Notes under the pieces: model-generated
What the model was told of the DNA's origin: nothing
What the model saw: the letters and a program-made list of their open reading frames with translations, nothing else
Database searches by the model: none
Assembly (NCBI GenBank): GCA_028753945.1
Contig: JAPNXP010000006.1
Location: 3,534,001 to 3,598,000 of the forward strand
Length of the DNA: 64,000 bases
Direction: 5' to 3'
Source of the DNA: Hexactinellida sp. DTS-2022
Taxonomy: Eukaryota > Porifera > Hexactinellida
Part shown: positions 30,803 to 41,595 of the stretch, one piece after another
Position numbering within the stretch: position 1 is the first letter of the stretch
How the letters are laid out: every line of letters begins with the position of its first letter
Translations under genes and position numbers: made by a program

Positions 30803-33800
30803 TTAGGCATCTTCACTCAGTTCCACTTCAACAGAGAATAGCTCTGCTGTTTGCTGGAGTAGCTGTAGCGGGCTGGGATCGGGAAGAGAGAGCTCAGGCT
30901 TGTATAACTTCAGTAGGCGTAGATAGGGTAGAGTGTGAATAAGCATGAAAATAGGTTCACACGAGTCGGAAGTTAGTTCACAATAGGAAATCATAAAGCT
31001 ACGAATAGCAGGGTGTTTATACAAACTCTTGCACAGTCCCATTAGCCCTATGTCCTGCAAGGGGATATCAATGAGACTCAATTCCACAAGAGACTGAAGA
31101 CAGTGAATAGCAGTGTTCCAACAGTTGATATCATCTGAGGTGAATGGAATATAAGCTAGCGATAGTGATGCAAGATTAGAACAAGACTGAATTGGGGATA
31201 ATATGCTAGTATAGCTACTCATTCCGACTGATGGCAAATAATCAAGGCGTATTTCCCTCAATGAAGTGTTATTATTAGCAATTAGGTTTATGAGAAGGTC
31301 TTGGTAATTCTTCCCAAGAGGAGGCTCATGAGGTGCCGTTAGTGATAGAGAACTGAGACGGTTGAAAGTCTGTAGGTGAGGAAGGACAGCGTAGGGATCC
31401 TTATTGTACCAGTCTAACTCTTTCAGGGAGGAGAGACCTGATAGTATGTCTGTTGTCTCTGGCAGGTATGATTCAGGATCCCTTATGGACAGCCCCTTAA
31501 TAGCTCTATTGTTGGATATCAGTTGCAGCAGAATAGGCCAATCTGAATCATTTGATTTGGGTTCATAAAATAGATTCTCAATGCTAGCAAACTGATTTGT
31601 CAAATGTATCAGCATTTCATTGGATATTTCGGATTGGTATAACATAATGCTTCCAGTCAATGTATTGCTTGTTGTTAGGAAGAGAGGATTGGAATGCAGA
31701 CTCACTGTTAGATCACACTGGTAGAGTGTAATATTGATCTTATAGTTAATTGGTGTATCAGCAGAGAATAGGAGGCTCGTATACGATTGTATTTGCTCTT
31801 TATCATCTCCAGCGAATGCAATGGCTAGATAGTGTAGGCTGCAGGAGGAGAGTTGACGCAGTAGTAAACTGAACTGGTTAGGGGTAATTAGATATGTCTC
31901 TATATATAGGATTTCAATTTGGGAGAAGTAATTCAGTGAATGCAGAAAACAGTGGAATTCGTTTGGTGCTATAGGTTTATCGAAAACGAAGTGAGCAATT
32001 TCTGGCAACAGTTTAATGAAACATTTAAAATACTCTTTCATTAAGCGAGAGTTAGTTTCTACGATGAGTGTGCAAATGAGGAGATAAACCTGAGAAAATT
32101 GACTCCAGTTGGAGACATCGATTATATTTATTAAGTATCTGAGTTGATGTACCATAGGTATACCGATTAGTGGCATTGTATCGGGTATAATATTCCCACA
32201 GATAATGGGTATGAGACAGGCAGCATTATCCGATAGCAGACCGCATAGGAACCTCACTACCATCCTATACATTGCGAACACCTCCTCACTACTCACGATG
32301 AATCGAACTATTATGCATTCCATAGTCCATGTCTTGTTGCTAAGATGCACTGCAGCAATGTATTCTTGCAGTGTCAAGTGTGCAAAGGTCCAAACATTCA
32401 CATTCTGGCCTATCTTTAGAACCTTCACTTGTACCTGCATAATGCCTAGACGCTCAGTCTTGTAGTAACGGGAGTCTATGCGAATTGACACATCCTCTTC
32501 TCTACAGCTGAGCTCCCTGTGGAATATGCCTTCGTAGGCTTCCTTTCCTATGCAGTCTATGCAGGCTAGGATGGATGGATGGAATTGTGCCATGCGCTCT
32601 ACCCGCGTTAATCGCTTCAGTCCCATGCGATGCAATTGCCGCCTTATTATGTACAGAATCAGTGCGGAGTAGAGCTGTGTCAGTGTCTGAGATAGAATGT
32701 TGTTTGTGGCGTTGAATAGCGACGAGAAGAGACTAGCGTTTACAGGCACTAGTGACAACTGATTAATTTCATCGTGTCGGAAGAACAGCTCCTTTGTCTC
32801 TCTCAGTTTATCAACCGTGCTAATCCTCTTCTCAAAGTAGCTGTCTCTGTCTGGGGGAGAGAACCCCAGCACCTGGAAGCTGGAGTCTACTCTCAAGGCC
32901 TGACCGTGTTCCTCCCTAATGTCATTCCATGCACCGGGTCTGCTGGTCACAAGTAGCGTTGCGCGGTTAAGGACACGTTTCTGTAACAAGAAGTACAACA
33001 GTGTCGTTTTGAATGGAACATCCTTGATGAATTCGTCCACCCCGTCAATGATTAATAGGAGACCTTCTCCTCCTGTCTTTGTCAGATGTTTCGCAAGGGA
33101 TTTTGTCCATTTGATGCCCATTGGCATTGTATAGGAAAACCATTTTTGGATGAATTCTTCATCAATTTCCTTCTCCCCGTCTTGTCTCGATTTCTCCATG
33201 CCATGCCACTCCTCACTTCGACACTGTACAGATATGACGTAACTGAAATTAGTATGTTTGTTATTTCCATACTGGAGGGCTAGGTATTTGCACAGGAATG
33301 TTTTACCACTACCTGGATTCCCTATCAGACAAAATACTTTGGGTTCAGTCGGGTCATGCTGGGATATAATGGCAATGAAATCAACTACTCTCAATACCTT
33401 TTCTTTTTGGTTCATGGACCTTAGGAATGCAATTTCGTTTAGGCTGGTCTCTTCATTTTCCTTAACTCTCATTATTTCTTCTTCCACTATGGTTAGGGGT
33501 GTATAGACGGATTCCAATTTGGTGCTATCTTCATCGTCAAAGTGTATGTACACATTTACATTTTGCTGGACGGTATACTCTCTCAGTCTCTTTACCCAAT
33601 CTTTCTGATCCTCAGTTTCATTGGATTCTAATTCCTCCAATAACTTGGTTTGGAATACATTCCTATCCATATCCTTAAATTCACTTGCATAGTATTGGAT
33701 CTTTTTAATCAAATCATTTCGTGCAATCGCTTTCATCATATGACATAACGCTCCCAAGTCTGGTTGGATCAGTTCTTTATCTACGCATAATTGGAACGCA

Positions 33801-34207
33801 GTCTGAAAATCTAATTCTGTTGTTAGTCTCTCTGACATTCCTGTGCCAACGATCAACTTCCATTGTTTGGTTTGTACTTCACTTCTTAGCAACTGTACGA
33901 ATGATTCAATTGAGGGTTTTCCTTGTTTTTCCTTGTCAGAGCTAGCCTTAATCCAAGATAGCTTTTGCACTGTTGGTATGATGTCTTGTCTTCCTATAAA
34001 ATCTAGTGCGTCTAGGAGTTTGACCGAATCAAACAGTGGAAAGTCATATCTGAGCGAATTCAGAAAATCTAATGGTTGTGTACCGCTTTTCTCTATTGTT
34101 GCGGATGGGATGTCAAGTATGGTTTGTAACGCTTGAACATTTCGCGGAGTTAAAGACGTTTCGATATCATTCATTGCCTCAATATCATCGAAGTTGAATT
34201 GCGACAT
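30803..34207 (-). CDS. NLR-type receptor: DED-DED-NACHT-LRR
   Basis: An intact 1134-residue single-exon frame. Residues ~20-85 and ~103-178 look like two death-effector domains. Each ends with the RxDL-type motif (GRQDI 72-76, ARNDL 162-166). The NACHT ATPase follows: Walker A GNPGSGKT at 296-303, Walker B LLLIIDGVDE at 383-392 and the sensor-like TSRPGAW at 421-427. A helical region precedes leucine-rich repeats from about residue 790 to the end (LTAPHEPPL, SLREIRLDYL, NLASLSLAYIPF, SLVELSLIDIP). NLRs are cytosolic sensors that oligomerise after ligand sensing. Tandem DEDs suggest coupling to FADD or caspase-8-like proteins rather than CARD partners. Ligand unknown. The start is the first in-frame ATG. 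Confidence 0.92.
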   Translation of the reverse strand: MSQFNFDDIEAMNDIETSLTPRNVQALQTILDIPSATIEKSGTQPLDFLNSLRYDFPLFDSVKLLDALDFIGRQDIIPTVQKLSWIKASSDKEKQGKPSIESFVQLLRSEVQTKQWKLIVGTGMSERLTTELDFQTAFQLCVDKELIQPDLGALCHMMKAIARNDLIKKIQYYASEFKDMDRNVFQTKLLEELESNETEDQKDWVKRLREYTVQQNVNVYIHFDDEDSTKLESVYTPLTIVEEEIMRVKENEETSLNEIAFLRSMNQKEKVLRVVDFIAIISQHDPTEPKVFCLIGNPGSGKTFLCKYLALQYGNNKHTNFSYVISVQCRSEEWHGMEKSRQDGEKEIDEEFIQKWFSYTMPMGIKWTKSLAKHLTKTGGEGLLLIIDGVDEFIKDVPFKTTLLYFLLQKRVLNRATLLVTSRPGAWNDIREEHGQALRVDSSFQVLGFSPPDRDSYFEKRISTVDKLRETKELFFRHDEINQLSLVPVNASLFSSLFNATNNILSQTLTQLYSALILYIIRRQLHRMGLKRLTRVERMAQFHPSILACIDCIGKEAYEGIFHRELSCREEDVSIRIDSRYYKTERLGIMQVQVKVLKIGQNVNVWTFAHLTLQEYIAAVHLSNKTWTMECIIVRFIVSSEEVFAMYRMVVRFLCGLLSDNAACLIPIICGNIIPDTMPLIGIPMVHQLRYLINIIDVSNWSQFSQVYLLICTLIVETNSRLMKEYFKCFIKLLPEIAHFVFDKPIAPNEFHCFLHSLNYFSQIEILYIETYLITPNQFSLLLRQLSSCSLHYLAIAFAGDDKEQIQSYTSLLFSADTPINYKINITLYQCDLTVSLHSNPLFLTTSNTLTGSIMLYQSEISNEMLIHLTNQFASIENLFYEPKSNDSDWPILLQLISNNRAIKGLSIRDPESYLPETTDILSGLSSLKELDWYNKDPYAVLPHLQTFNRLSSLSLTAPHEPPLGKNYQDLLINLIANNNTSLREIRLDYLPSVGMSSYTSILSPIQSCSNLASLSLAYIPFTSDDINCWNTAIHCLQSLVELSLIDIPLQDIGLMGLCKSLYKHPAIRSFMISYCELTSDSCEPIFMLIHTLPYLRLLKLYKPELSLPDPSPLQLLQQTAELFSVEVELSEDA

Positions 34208-34394
34208 TTCCCTAAATGGATTACAATCAGGTTGGTATATTCCGATAAAATATTACGGACTATCTGCGAATTATACTAATGCAACTATAACTAATGGACA
34301 ATACTTGGTCTCATTAGTACATCAAGACTCCATCAGTACGGACCAAACCTGGAGCCGACTGATTGAGTAGTGAGACAGACTCTCAGCTCAACAC

Positions 34395-34693
34395 CATAGG
34401 CGTCATTAATGGGGGGGGCAGGGGGGGCAGGCCCCCCTAGTTTTTAAAACTGGGGGGGGCCGAGTATCCCAGGCCTCCCCAGTTTATTAACCTCGATGTT
34501 TCATAGATTGATTGTTTTTTACAATGAATGCGACTATTCATTCTACAGATTCATTCGCAAGGTGTTACAAAAACAAATTGTTAATTGTGTAGTGATATTA
34601 ATAATGGGATAATATTAATAATGAGGTATAGAGATAAACCTTTTTTGCCCCCCCCCCAGATTTTGAAGGATACCAAAAATATCGACGCCTATG
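34395..34693. mobile_element. hAT-type MITE, 299 bp
   Basis: Perfect 8-bp target duplication ctcaacac (34387-34394, 34694-34701) and TIRs cataggcgtc / gacgcctatg. Internal G and C homopolymer tracts near both ends. The same TIR family is at 47204-47359. Confidence 0.92.
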
Positions 34694-34701
34694 CTCAACA
34701 C

Positions 34702-35870
34702 AATCATTCATAATTATTTTACTGTTTTTCTTGTTTATAAATATCTACTAACACACCCAGTTCTCATTTAATATTTGTTAATCAAATAGTATAAATATTT
34801 AGCAGCTCTCTTGTTATTCTTGCCACTATTGTATTTTCGATCTAACTGAATTAGTTAACTTGCAGTTAGTTGCAAATAAGGTTTCTAGAATATCCCATTA
34901 GTTACTTGTTTAAGATACATACATAGGCTTAGGCTCCGGTACGGCTGGTAGGGCCATGGCCCTACCAGCCCTACCAATAATTAATTGTATTTTCTCCATA
35001 GAATCTACATAAATATGCCAAGATGGCCCTACCAATCCTAACATCCAGCCTATAAGAGCCCTACCAATCTCCAAAACGAGTCTAAGTCCCTGACATATGA
35101 TACATTTACTGGGCATAGATGAGATTGCCAATTCATATTTAGATGGGATTTGCATGCAATCAGGTAATGTTGATATTCACCTTTGGAACCTTGGTTGCTT
35201 CCCTGGTCCGAACTATGAGATTTAGGTCACTACTCAAGAATGCTGCATGAAATTAATAGTGTCCGAAGTGCAGTGAATAGAAAAGCTAATTCAATCTCAG
35301 AGTGCCAAATTCCAGGATGGACCAATTGAAGATGTAGTGTCTCACAAACAAAAGTACAGTTAGAAGTCACAGTTGTTTTGAAAAGTGAACATTGGCAGAA
35401 GGGCTTGAATCCTATTTTCGTTGGCATTATCCGGTCACTGAGCGAATGGTTACTAACGTGGGATCCAGGTTAATGAAAGGAAGCACAAGTTGCTCACTTG
35501 AATAAGTGTATGAAACGGAATTGCTAAGAGGAACATACCGGCTAGGTAGCCATGCAGACTATACACAGAAGAGATCCAATAGGGATAGGAGGCCTCCCCT
35601 CAGAAATAGAAACCAAGAGAGTATAAATATTCAAGGGAGGGTCGTTTAGCTCTTGGCCAATTTGATATTTATTAATAGGTACTTACGGAACTAGCTATAG
35701 CTATAACCCACTCCATTAGTATTTTGTTAGAATGAGCGTTAGATTATGATCTCCACTTGTTTAGTTATTTACTTTAACTGTAAATTTAGCCCTTTAGTTA
35801 AATATATTAAATCTTGAATCAACATGTGTTTACATAAATTTGATAGTTTAATTAATCAAAACTGGAATTC
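34702..35870. other. Gene-free stretch with a palindrome
   Basis: Contains the 20-bp palindrome ggtagggccatggccctacc at about 34948-34967, next to ccggtacggct. It is probably part of an old element, since ccctaccaa recurs at 34972, 35030 and 35052. I see no convincing gene; short - strand frames at 34910-35427 match nothing I know. Confidence 0.45.
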
Positions 35871-35873
35871 AGT

Positions 35874-36015
35874 AGAACTCGGTTATAACGTGCCTGGGTA
35901 GTACCCACTTTGGCTTAGTATGTACTTATATTTTTAACCAAACATCAGTACGTATTTCTATGAGGGTAAACTCGATTAATAGTATTCTCAAGGGGGCACG
36001 TTATAACCGATTTCT
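35874..36015. mobile_element. Degenerate TA-type MITE
   Basis: The end cagtagaactcggttataac and its inverted partner gttataaccgatttctacttg enclose about 100 bp of AT-rich sequence. TA follows the right end; the left flank has drifted. Confidence 0.65.
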
Positions 36016-36554
36016 ACTTGTATTGAATAATAATGGCGCACATTTCAGCTTAATTTGAGCTCATTGTAACTGATAAAATTAGCATCGAAGATACAATTAT
36101 TACTATCATTAGTTAGTTAAGACATTAACATTGGAAATACAAGTTAAAATTAGTATTATTAATCATACCTGCCAACTAAGTCAAGGCAAGTCAATGGATG
36201 CCAAGAATTCCCTGTACACATTTCTACAGGCTCGAGCCTCTGAAATTTCGCTTGATTGCAAGACAGGCTCTATGTCATTATTCATGAACAATTGAACACA
36301 TAATGAATGTGTTTATGAAGGTGATTAATTTAAATAATATCTTTCAATTATGTTTCTATGGTGGAACATGTCCATGGGATTGCTAGAAAGTATATTTGCA
36401 CGAACCAAGATGTACCTATACTAATTGGCAATACGTTATACAACTGAGTTATATTCGGTAGAAAATTCAACATGTTCTACATGATATATTTGTTGTGTAG
36501 TAGCGGTAGTTTTCCATTAATCGTGGCGAGAAATCGTAACCGTAGCCTCCGAAC

Positions 36555-36938
36555 CAGAGTGGACCATGGGTCGATGGGTCGATGGGTCAGATGGGTCATG
36601 GGTCACGGCTCTGTGACCCATGACCCATTTGGAATTTGGATGTTCGTCCAGTTATTGTACGAATCAAATTAACCCAGAAACATTACAGGGTATTTCTTTG
36701 GTATTAGAAGTCTAGCAAAATTAATTGATTGAAAAGCATCATGCATTTATTATAAGTCGGATTATGTTACATAATGTTTAGATATTAAAAATTAGATATT
36801 TAAAAAGGTCAATGGGTGACACGATAGGTCAATGGGTCACTCGATGGGAGATGGCTCAATGGGTCATGGGTCATGGGTCACAAATCCGATGGGTCAGATG
36901 GGTCATGGCCCACCAATGTTGACCCATGGTCCACTCTG
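36555..36938. mobile_element. hAT-type MITE, 384 bp, with gatgggtca repeats
   Basis: TIRs cagagtggaccatgggtc are perfect at both ends. The 8-bp flanks ctccgaac (36547-36554) and ctgcgaac (36939-36946) differ at one base. Both subterminal regions are made of short direct and inverted copies of gatgggtca / tgacccat, as in transposase-binding arrays. Confidence 0.85.
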
Positions 36939-36946
36939 CTGCGAAC

Positions 36947-38559
36947 TGTCAACAAATCCCATCCTTGCTTACATGTCCCAATAATCGAATGTTCTTAAAT
37001 GCGGAATCTTGTTAATTCAAACGAATATTATACCGTTATTGGTTGTTATATTCAGTAACCGGTATCCACTGTACTCAACTCATTAATAACTCACTTGATA
37101 TTGAATGTGTGATGTGTTGGTCTCGAAGTTTGTTAGTGTTTGATTGAGTCGATTCTACATAGTTATCCGATTAAATTTCATAAGACTTTATTTAACTGTA
37201 CCTTATAAATAGTATTAATTAATGCCGGATTTTCTATAATAGTAGCCTAGACGTTTATTCGGGGTGGGAGTTTGTTAATTTTTTCAGGTTTCAGGATGGG
37301 TATTATGTGAATTGAACAACTATTGCTAAATGAGAAAATATATTGTGTAATATTAATCTTTTCACCAACTCCCCTGACAGGCTTGTTAGGCGTAGTATGA
37401 TATTGTATTCCCCAATTATCCTAGTTGCTATTACTAAATTAGCATTTTTAGCGATTAATTTATGCCGACAAAAAAATTAAACTGTTATGGAAATTTTTTA
37501 AATAAGGCCCAGGGCTGATCAAGAATTTAGTAATCATAATTAGCCGTAAATAAAGCTACATAACGTAACATTTAAATGGAAGTGGATTGAAAATGTGTGT
37601 CAGATCATTCTTTTGTATACAAACTAATAAAGCGTGATACAAGGAGAGGTTGTCAGATTTAAGTATGATTTTGCGATACTTGACACTTATGCAACATCAG
37701 ATTGGTCTTAAAGATTATTAAAGTTAATCTAAAGTTTATTAACAAATTATGAATACAGCGATTCTGTATGTAGGTATGAATGATCCGTACGAAGCCAACA
37801 ATACCGATTCAATGCAAATACTAACTCACTTTGTATTCAGATATTACTTCACAGCAGTAACTTGTAAATACTGCGTTATTTGGAATGAAATGGTTATTCT
37901 CGGGAACGGATAGATTAGTATCATCTAATCTGCAAATTGACTGATTATAGAGTGATCAACTGAACTGTCGACTAACTGTAAGTACCAAACGGCAAAATAA
38001 AAAATAAATTCCGATACAAACTTTAAAATGTATATATAAAACATATTATAAAATTGATTATTCGCCCTGAAAGACGTAAATGCCGCCCCCCACAATACAC
38101 CACTGATTCGATCATCAGATTTTCTCGTTAATCCGATGACTCTAGACCGAAGCCTATAAATTTCTCGATTTATAAATTAGTACAGAGTTTGTCGCACGTC
38201 CCGGAGGGGATGTGCTGCCACATAATATTTATGTATTTGATATGAGTAAACTTAGTACTTATAGTCGTGTAACCAAAAATTTTTCCGAAGGTGTACATTA
38301 TAAAGGAATTTACCATGGTTTTTCAATTCTGATATCAGAATTTGTATACTTATATGTCAAAACTCACTTGATCTGATTCTCCGCAATGTTGATATTCGTC
38401 AATAGATCTATAGAATGGATTCGATATAATATTCTGTTTAAACAACACAAATACCGTACTAATCCTTTTGTAATTCAGAATAACAAACTCTTTTTATATG
38501 AGCCTATAGGTTCTAACAGAATCTCTGTCTCAGACCAATTAAAAATGTATCGGGAAATA
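36947..38559. other. Gene-free stretch
   Basis: AT-rich intergenic sequence. A possible solo MITE end ccggtatccactgta lies at about 37061-37075. No gene, RNA or clear repeat otherwise. Confidence 0.45.
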
Positions 38560-39640
38560 GCCTTAATTAAAGCTGAAAACTCGATTGTTGTGTGTGTGTG
38601 TTTGTTTATCCGGATTGTATTAAAGCAGGGGTGCCCAACATAAGGCCTGCGCAAACCTGCACTAAACTTTTGCACTCTGTAATATATACCATTTCTTTAT
38701 GAACATTCCTAAACCACAATTCGATTACATTTCATATTGAGTATCAAATATCAATTTGTTTGATATTTTGAGGATTCTTATTGATTTATAATTATTACCA
38801 GACAGGTGCATGTGTTTAGTAATAATCCTTGGCGGAATATAAATATAAATTAATATAATTCTAAGTTTAAAATTGAAATTTAAGATACTGTGTTTATTAT
38901 CTCCTAAATATCATTAAGAATACAAAAATCATTTATATTAATGGAACCTTGTTCTAAGAAAAGGAAAGTTCATATCGAGTCTTAACTTTCAACGACAGCT
39001 GATCTGAGATTTTTTGAAAATAATTTCAAAAACCAACGAACGTGCTTAATTAATTAATATGCAAGCAGGCCATCACAGTCATCAAAGAGTACAACATACA
39101 AAGACATTATAATTCATTACAAAGCATACTTAGGGAAGATACGAAAGGATAAATTACAATCATTAAAAAGGAAACTTTTGGTACAGCAAACTATTTTTAG
39201 GAATACAATTCTGAGTAGAAAAAAGCTGTTCGTGCAAGCTTTGCCATTAGCAAACTTATTGCAAATAAATATAACCCATTTACTGATGGTGAATTTATCA
39301 AAGAGTGTGTTCTTACTACCGTGCAAATTATGTGCCAGAGAAACAGAAGTTATTTGAAAATATTAGTCTTTCAAGAATCTCCCAAAATAAATCTGAAATT
39401 TATCAATAGGCCTATATGGCCCATCTAAATATTTGAGGAATCCAATGTGGCCCGCAATTAAATCGAGTTGGGCACCCCTGTATTAAAGTGATGGGGGAAT
39501 AGAAACCGCATTTATATATGAGATAGAAACTAACTTCTAATGATACAATAGGTAAACAAGTATGCTGATTTCGAATTTCACATTTATAGATTTCTAATAT
39601 GAATATTTATTGTTGTTGTTTACACAAATAAGCAGTGATC
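38560..39640 (+). repeat. Family B repeat interrupted by a hAT element
   Basis: The left part (tcgattgttgtgtgtgtg, tccggattgtattaaag) and the right part (tattaaagtgatgggggaa, aggtaaacaagtatgctga) are one family B copy. They are separated at 38626-39480 by the hAT insertion. The uninterrupted sequence is seen at 52945-53000. Confidence 0.85.
38626..39480. mobile_element. hAT element, 855 bp, internally deleted
   Basis: TIRs caggggtgcccaac / gttgggcacccctg are perfect over 14 bp. The 8-bp target duplication tattaaag is perfect (38618-38625, 39481-39488). Inside, read across frames on the + strand, are pieces of a hAT transposase of the Charlie/ZMYM-like group. The clearest is PFTDGEFIKECVLTTVQIMC (from 39276). 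The coding region is broken and the catalytic C-terminal half is absent. Confidence 0.92.
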
Positions 39641-39769
39641 TGTCTTCAGTGATCTGTCTTGTGATCTGTCTTCAGTTATTCAGAATAGTGTTGACACTCA
39701 GCGAACTACTTGCAGCATAAACACGTTGATAGGGTATTGCAGTTGATCACATTGATATGCTAAAGATGT

Positions 39770-40450
39770 CTCTTTCTGCAGAGGATTTATTTAAAGAAAT
39801 CTGGGATACGGCGAAGGTACTCATTGACGAAAACCAGATACCGAAACCACTCGAAAAACGTCGTAGAAAATGCAGAAACGATGCTATCAATGTCAAGATG
39901 TGGGTCAAATCTGACTAAAGAGAAATTATTCCTCCCAAGTGATCACACTTTTCATTTCTGAATTAGACAGACGTTTCAGCAAGGACACGTGTTCCGTACT
40001 TACGGCAATGTCAGCTTTGGTCCATCATCTAAGGATTTCCTCAAAATCCAAGTAATCAGGCCTTTTGTTGACCATTATCATCTAAACGAGGAATTGCTCA
40101 ATGGTGAGTTTACTCAACTTTACTGTGTTCTCCAACTAGTACAGAAAGGCCAACCCGCAGTTGAAAACTATGTTGGAGGTAATCAACTTCATTGAGCCTC
40201 ACAAAGTGGTATACAACGAACTCTACAAGACATACCAGATTGCCTGTACCATCCCCGTGACTACAGCTGAAAATGAAATTCATTCTCCTGCATGAAACAT
40301 GTTAAAACGTACTGCGAAGCACAATGGAAGATTGTAGCTAAGAGACCTTGCGACTTTGTCAATCAATAGGACACGTACGTCCAAAATTGATATGGATGAG
40401 ATGGCTGATAGATTCGAGAAGACTGGGAATCGCAGAATACCATTGAGTTA
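39770..40450 (+). pseudogene. hAT (ZMYM1/TTF-type) transposase remnant
   Basis: Broken frames give, in family order, FKEIWDTAKVLIDENQIPKP, then a region with LEKRRRKCR, a middle part (FLKIQVIRPFVDHYHLNEEL), and the end LYKTYQIACTIPVTTAENE (about 40215-40270). That end is the IPVTxAxxE motif before the dimerisation block. At least three stops or shifts. No terminal repeats found. Confidence 0.65.
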
Positions 40451-41534
40451 AACTATTTCTAACATTTAGTTGTTAAAATTACAAATTATACTCAAAACAG
40501 ATCATAATATCTCTACTTCAATGAAACTGAAGTTACTGGCAACAGAATCAATTTTAATATCTAAGCATTGGGGTTACATTTATCAAAGCTAATTCATTAA
40601 CACTGATATAGACCAGTCATGTATTATTTCGGTCTAGTAACTCAGTTCCAAATTACGATTCCGAAAATCCTAATATAAATGTATTATTTAAACTTGTACA
40701 TATAATTACGTAGTTTCCTATATAAAGCAAGGTTGGCTTAGCCCCATCAAGAAATATTGAGCCCGGGCATGGCCGCCTACTTAATATACGGCTAAATATG
40801 TTTCCGAGAAGGCTAGTTTCCAATTTTCATTCTAAGCTAAACTATGCCACCTATTGTTATTATTTGCATTGTATATGGGGTAATCAACCATCGCGAGTCC
40901 AATGGAACCAATTTTGAGAATCTGAGATTTGTGGTTAAGCTGTTTAGGCACCATTTCATGGTGACGGTAACAATCTACATAAAGTAAGATTTAAAAAATT
41001 TAAATATCATAAATTTCATTTTCTTGGTACTTTCTAATAATTTTATAACAGGAATACTAAATAGGGATATATTTCATACCGCAAAGGCTACTAAATCACA
41101 AAATGGCGACAATCAAAAAAATTATAAAGCAACCACTGCTAAAATACAAGTATTATCCGAGTTACAACTTACTATTTTCGTCCATAAACTAATTAGGCTC
41201 ACACTGTATTTCACTTTGTGCAATTAGTATGACAAATTTACAATACTAGGACATCGCACCTATTACATAATTGAGGCTGAATGACTAAATTGCAATTTTG
41301 GTCTATATAATTTTAATAAATTAATTACTAGGATATGAATTAAATATTTAGCAATTCGACACATATTTACAAAATCAATAATTGTAGCCTTCTAAAATAA
41401 ATTACAAAGAAAACAGTAAGATTTTCGTTAATATTCTGTCTACTCTAGATACGTATTTTATTAGTCTAAATATGAACATGCTTCGATGTACAAGTCAGTT
41501 ACTTTAATTATAATAGATAACCTACCAAAATCTG
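40451..41534. other. Gene-free stretch upstream of transporter A
   Basis: The last ~370 bp (from about 41226, tagtatgacaaatttacaat) are homologous to the upstream regions of transporter copies C (55733-) and D (57950-). They therefore belong to the duplicated gene unit. The rest shows no signal. Confidence 0.55.
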
Positions 41535-41542
41535 TATAAATA
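41535..41542 (+). promoter_or_regulatory. TATA box of sugar transporter A
   Basis: TATAAATA in the context ctgtataaataataaactgg. It is conserved upstream of all four copies (52441-52448 on the - strand, 56047-56054, 58248-58255) at 53-61 bp from the ATG. Confidence 0.65.
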
Positions 41543-41595
41543 ATAAACTGGAAAGAATATATAATAATCACTCTTTCCTAAAAACGGATATCAAA

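Noticed and set aside
34910..35427. Short - strand frames (65-81 codons), one with a cysteine-rich stretch
   Set aside because: No family recognised. The first lies in a repeat with ccctaccaa words and neither has splice partners I can support.
38386..38643. Small + strand frame of 85 codons
   Set aside because: Its end runs across the family B repeat and into the hAT terminus. No domain is seen.
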